This document shows positions 61,847 to 64,000 of a stretch of 64,000 nt of DNA, one piece after another (position 1 is the stretch's first letter; the number at the start of each line of letters is the position of its first letter). The stretch lies in assembly GCF_002216775.1 (NCBI RefSeq), contig NZ_CP022315.1, positions 3,286,001 through 3,350,000 on the forward strand, given 5' to 3'. The translations under genes and the position numbers were made by a program. Below the pieces are notes generated by a model that worked only from the letters and a program-made list of their open reading frames with translations, did no database searches and was not told the origin of the DNA. Source of the DNA: Virgibacillus phasianinus (GTDB lineage Bacteria > Bacillota > Bacilli > Bacillales > Amphibacillaceae).

Positions 61847-63205
61847 TCACTTAATTTTATCAATTATTTTTTCAAACTGCATGCCTCTGGAAGCTTTAAA
61901 TAAAACGAGTGTATCTTTGTTCAAATAAAATTCAAGGCCATGAGCCAACTCTTCTTTTGTGCTAAAATGCTTGCAAACCACTCCATTTTCCATGGCTGTC
62001 ACTTTTTTATTAATCGATTTTGCCTGGTCGCCGAGTGTGAACAATACGGAAACAGAGTCATCGATTACATCGGCAATTGATTCATGGAAACTCTGTGCAT
62101 GTTCCCCAAGCTCTAAAATGTCACCCAAAACTAAAATTTTTGTAGAAAATCCACTCATTTGTTTCACAACATCAATTGCGGCCTTCATTGATGTTGGCGA
62201 TGCATTATAAGCATCATTTATTATCGATACATCATTTCTCCCTGATACCATTTCAAAACGCATAGAGGTTAACTGAAGCGATGATAGTGCTTGTTGGATG
62301 ACACCCGAATCTATACTCATTAATTTAGCAAGTGTAATTGCAAACGTTGCGTTTAAAGCATGGTGGCTCCCTAATAATGGTACAGAATATGATGCTCCAT
62401 CTGCTAGAACAAATCCCGTGTGATCCTGCGAAATTTTCACTTGGTTTATTTCAACAGTATTCCCAGTATTAAAACCGCAGCGGATAACCCTGTCTTTGGA
62501 ATGAAATGCAGATAATAGTGGTTCATCACCATCAATTAGCAAATAACCATTTCCAGTCATTCCTGTTACTATTTCCGACTTTGCCTTGGCAATCCCTTCT
62601 CGCGACCCAAGATATTCAATATGGGATTCCCCAATATTCGTGATCACCGCATAATCAGGTAAGGCAATTTTAGATAAGCGTTCAATCTCGCCAAAATTAC
62701 TCATGCCCATTTCAAGTACTAATACTTCTGTTTTCCTATCCATTGCTAAAACGGTTAATGGAAGTCCGATTTCATTGTTGAAGTTACCATTAGTTGCATG
62801 GGTTTTGTAGCTTGATTTCATAACGGAAGCGATAAGATCTTTTGTTGTTGTTTTACCATTTGAACCTGTGATTCCAATAACAACAGGATCTATTTCTTTC
62901 CGATAAGCAGCTGCTAACCCCTGCAGCGCACGAAGTGTATCGTCCACAAAAAAAACGGGGAATTCCGTGGGCAGGAAAGATGGAAGTTCTTTATTTTTAT
63001 TCCATATTGTTGCAACTGCTCCATTATCAAATGCCTGTTTAATAAAATCATGACCATCAAAGTTTTCACCCACAATGGGAATAAACAATGACTTACTCGA
63101 GCGAGTGCGACTATCTGTAACAACTTCATTAATCTGTATTGTATCTTCAGCTACACCACTATAGTTTCTAAAAATAGTAGAAATCCAATTAGTTGTAAAT
63201 AACAT
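61847..63205 (-). CDS. murF: UDP-N-acetylmuramoyl-tripeptide:D-Ala-D-Ala ligase
   Basis: 452 residues. Mur-ligase with [28 protein letters not shown], and INDAYNASPTSMKAAI (MurF-specific). Adds D-Ala-D-Ala. In B. subtilis murF lies elsewhere with ddl; here it sits between murE and mraY, as in Gram-negative dcw clusters. Confidence 0.96.
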   Translation of the reverse strand: MLFTTNWISTIFRNYSGVAEDTIQINEVVTDSRTRSSKSLFIPIVGENFDGHDFIKQAFDNGAVATIWNKNKELPSFLPTEFPVFFVDDTLRALQGLAAAYRKEIDPVVIGITGSNGKTTTKDLIASVMKSSYKTHATNGNFNNEIGLPLTVLAMDRKTEVLVLEMGMSNFGEIERLSKIALPDYAVITNIGESHIEYLGSREGIAKAKSEIVTGMTGNGYLLIDGDEPLLSAFHSKDRVIRCGFNTGNTVEINQVKISQDHTGFVLADGASYSVPLLGSHHALNATFAITLAKLMSIDSGVIQQALSSLQLTSMRFEMVSGRNDVSIINDAYNASPTSMKAAIDVVKQMSGFSTKILVLGDILELGEHAQSFHESIADVIDDSVSVLFTLGDQAKSINKKVTAMENGVVCKHFSTKEELAHGLEFYLNKDTLVLFKASRGMQFEKIIDKIK

Positions 63206-63207
63206 AA

Positions 63208-64000
63208 TTATTTCCCCTTAGATAAAATTGCTTGCCTCGCTATTTCCCTATCATCAAATTGATATTTCGTGTGACCAATTAATTGATAGGTTTCATGTCC
63301 TTTACCGGCTATCAGAACCACATCATCGTCACTGGCAAGATTGATTACACGATAAATGGCCTGCCTCCGATCTTGAATTATTTCATAATGTTTTTCCATT
63401 TGTCCATTAACCATATCCTCTAATATAGCCGAAGGATCTTCTGTTCTTGGGTTATCGGACGTAAAAATAACCTTATTCGCATATTTTAATGCAATTGCTG
63501 CCATTTGTGGACGCTTTGTTTTATCACGGTCACCTCCGCACCCTACAACAACGTAAATATTTTTTTTGGCAAATTCCTTAATAACCTGTAATACATTTTC
63601 CAGTGAATCCGGGGTGTGAGCATAATCCACTATGGTTGTAAAGGGCTGATCCCCTCCAACCGGTTCAAATCTTCCACTAATTCCAGTAATTTTCTCTAGG
63701 GCTGATTTGATCGTTCCCAAGGGAATATGAAACGCCATCGCCACACCAACAGCTGCAAGCATATTATAGACATTAAACATCCCAATGAGCATACTGCTAA
63801 CAGAGATTTCACCTACCTGCGTATTCAATGTGAAAATTGTACGGTTTGCTTTAAGCTCAACATCAGTTGCCATAATGGCAGCCTCTGTATTACAACCATA
63901 TGTAATAATATGCTGTGCGGTGCTTCGTTTGATCATGTCATGACTAGGATCATCCACATTTATAACAGCAAATTTCGGATGTGTCTTCCTGTACGTATTT
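63208..64000 (-). CDS. murE: UDP-MurNAc-tripeptide synthetase MurE, N-terminal part outside window
   Basis: The minus-strand frame is open at the window edge; 263 residues of about 490 are present. Central and C-terminal ligase domains: DPSHDMIKRS, FTSDNPRTEDPSAI and AGKGHETYQLIG. The DNPR motif indicates meso-diaminopimelate as the added residue. Two bases separate it from murF. Its first visible residues read through without a start. Confidence 0.94.
   Translation of the reverse strand, partial: NTYRKTHPKFAVINVDDPSHDMIKRSTAQHIITYGCNTEAAIMATDVELKANRTIFTLNTQVGEISVSSMLIGMFNVYNMLAAVGVAMAFHIPLGTIKSALEKITGISGRFEPVGGDQPFTTIVDYAHTPDSLENVLQVIKEFAKKNIYVVVGCGGDRDKTKRPQMAAIALKYANKVIFTSDNPRTEDPSAILEDMVNGQMEKHYEIIQDRRQAIYRVINLASDDDVVLIAGKGHETYQLIGHTKYQFDDREIARQAILSKGK

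Overview
The window is a low-GC Firmicutes chromosome segment from an endospore former of the Bacillaceae. It carries spoIIGA-sigE-sigG and spoVM, a T-box before ileS, PyrR attenuators, a PrkC/PrpC pair and an FtsA/FtsZ/SepF/DivIVA division cluster. Gene order follows the Bacillus subtilis ylo/pyr/ylm/mur backbone, but several genes are missing from their usual places. Protein texture and gene order suggest the halotolerant Virgibacillus/Oceanobacillus side of the family; that is inference, not proof. Almost all backbone genes lie on the minus strand.

Region 1 (1-10 kb) is accessory. It holds a large secreted subtilisin-type protease (cut by the window start), a divergent NprR-like HTH/TPR regulator, a membrane protein gene split by a T9 homopolymer frameshift, an NCS2 purine permease, an acyl-CoA thioesterase behind a complete cobalamin riboswitch, and a divergent DUF421/DUF4363 pair. 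Region 2 (10-30 kb) is the yloV-yloU / rpmB / spoVM-thiN-rpe-rsgA-prkC-prpC-rsmB-fmt-priA-coaBC-rpoZ-gmk-remA-yloB block, followed by rqcH on the plus strand. def and rlmN are absent from their usual positions. Region 3 (30-32.5 kb) is a small insertion with ohr, a LysR regulator and a divergent methyltransferase.

Region 4 (32.5-43 kb) is the complete de novo UMP operon pyrR-pyrB-pyrC-carA-carB-pyrK-pyrD-pyrF-pyrE, read on the minus strand, with two PyrR attenuators and no pyrP. Region 5 (43-51.5 kb) is rluD-lspA-ileS (T-box)-divIVA-ylmH-ylmG-sepF-ylmE-pgeF-ylmC. Region 6 (51.6-54.3 kb) is the sporulation sigma block sigG, sigE and spoIIGA, with a recognisable sigma-F/G promoter before sigG and a Spo0A-type promoter before spoIIGA. 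Region 7 (54.4-64 kb) is ftsZ, ftsA, divIB, spoVE, murD, mraY, murF and the 3' part of murE. murG and murB are missing from the cluster, and murF sits between murE and mraY.

The most interesting signal is the cobalamin riboswitch at 8409-8571. Its downstream sequence contains a terminator hairpin, a competing antiterminator pairing and a candidate kissing-loop hairpin, all placed directly before a YkhA-type acyl-CoA thioesterase, which is not a usual B12-riboswitch target. No tRNA, rRNA, CRISPR array, prophage or intact insertion sequence was seen.
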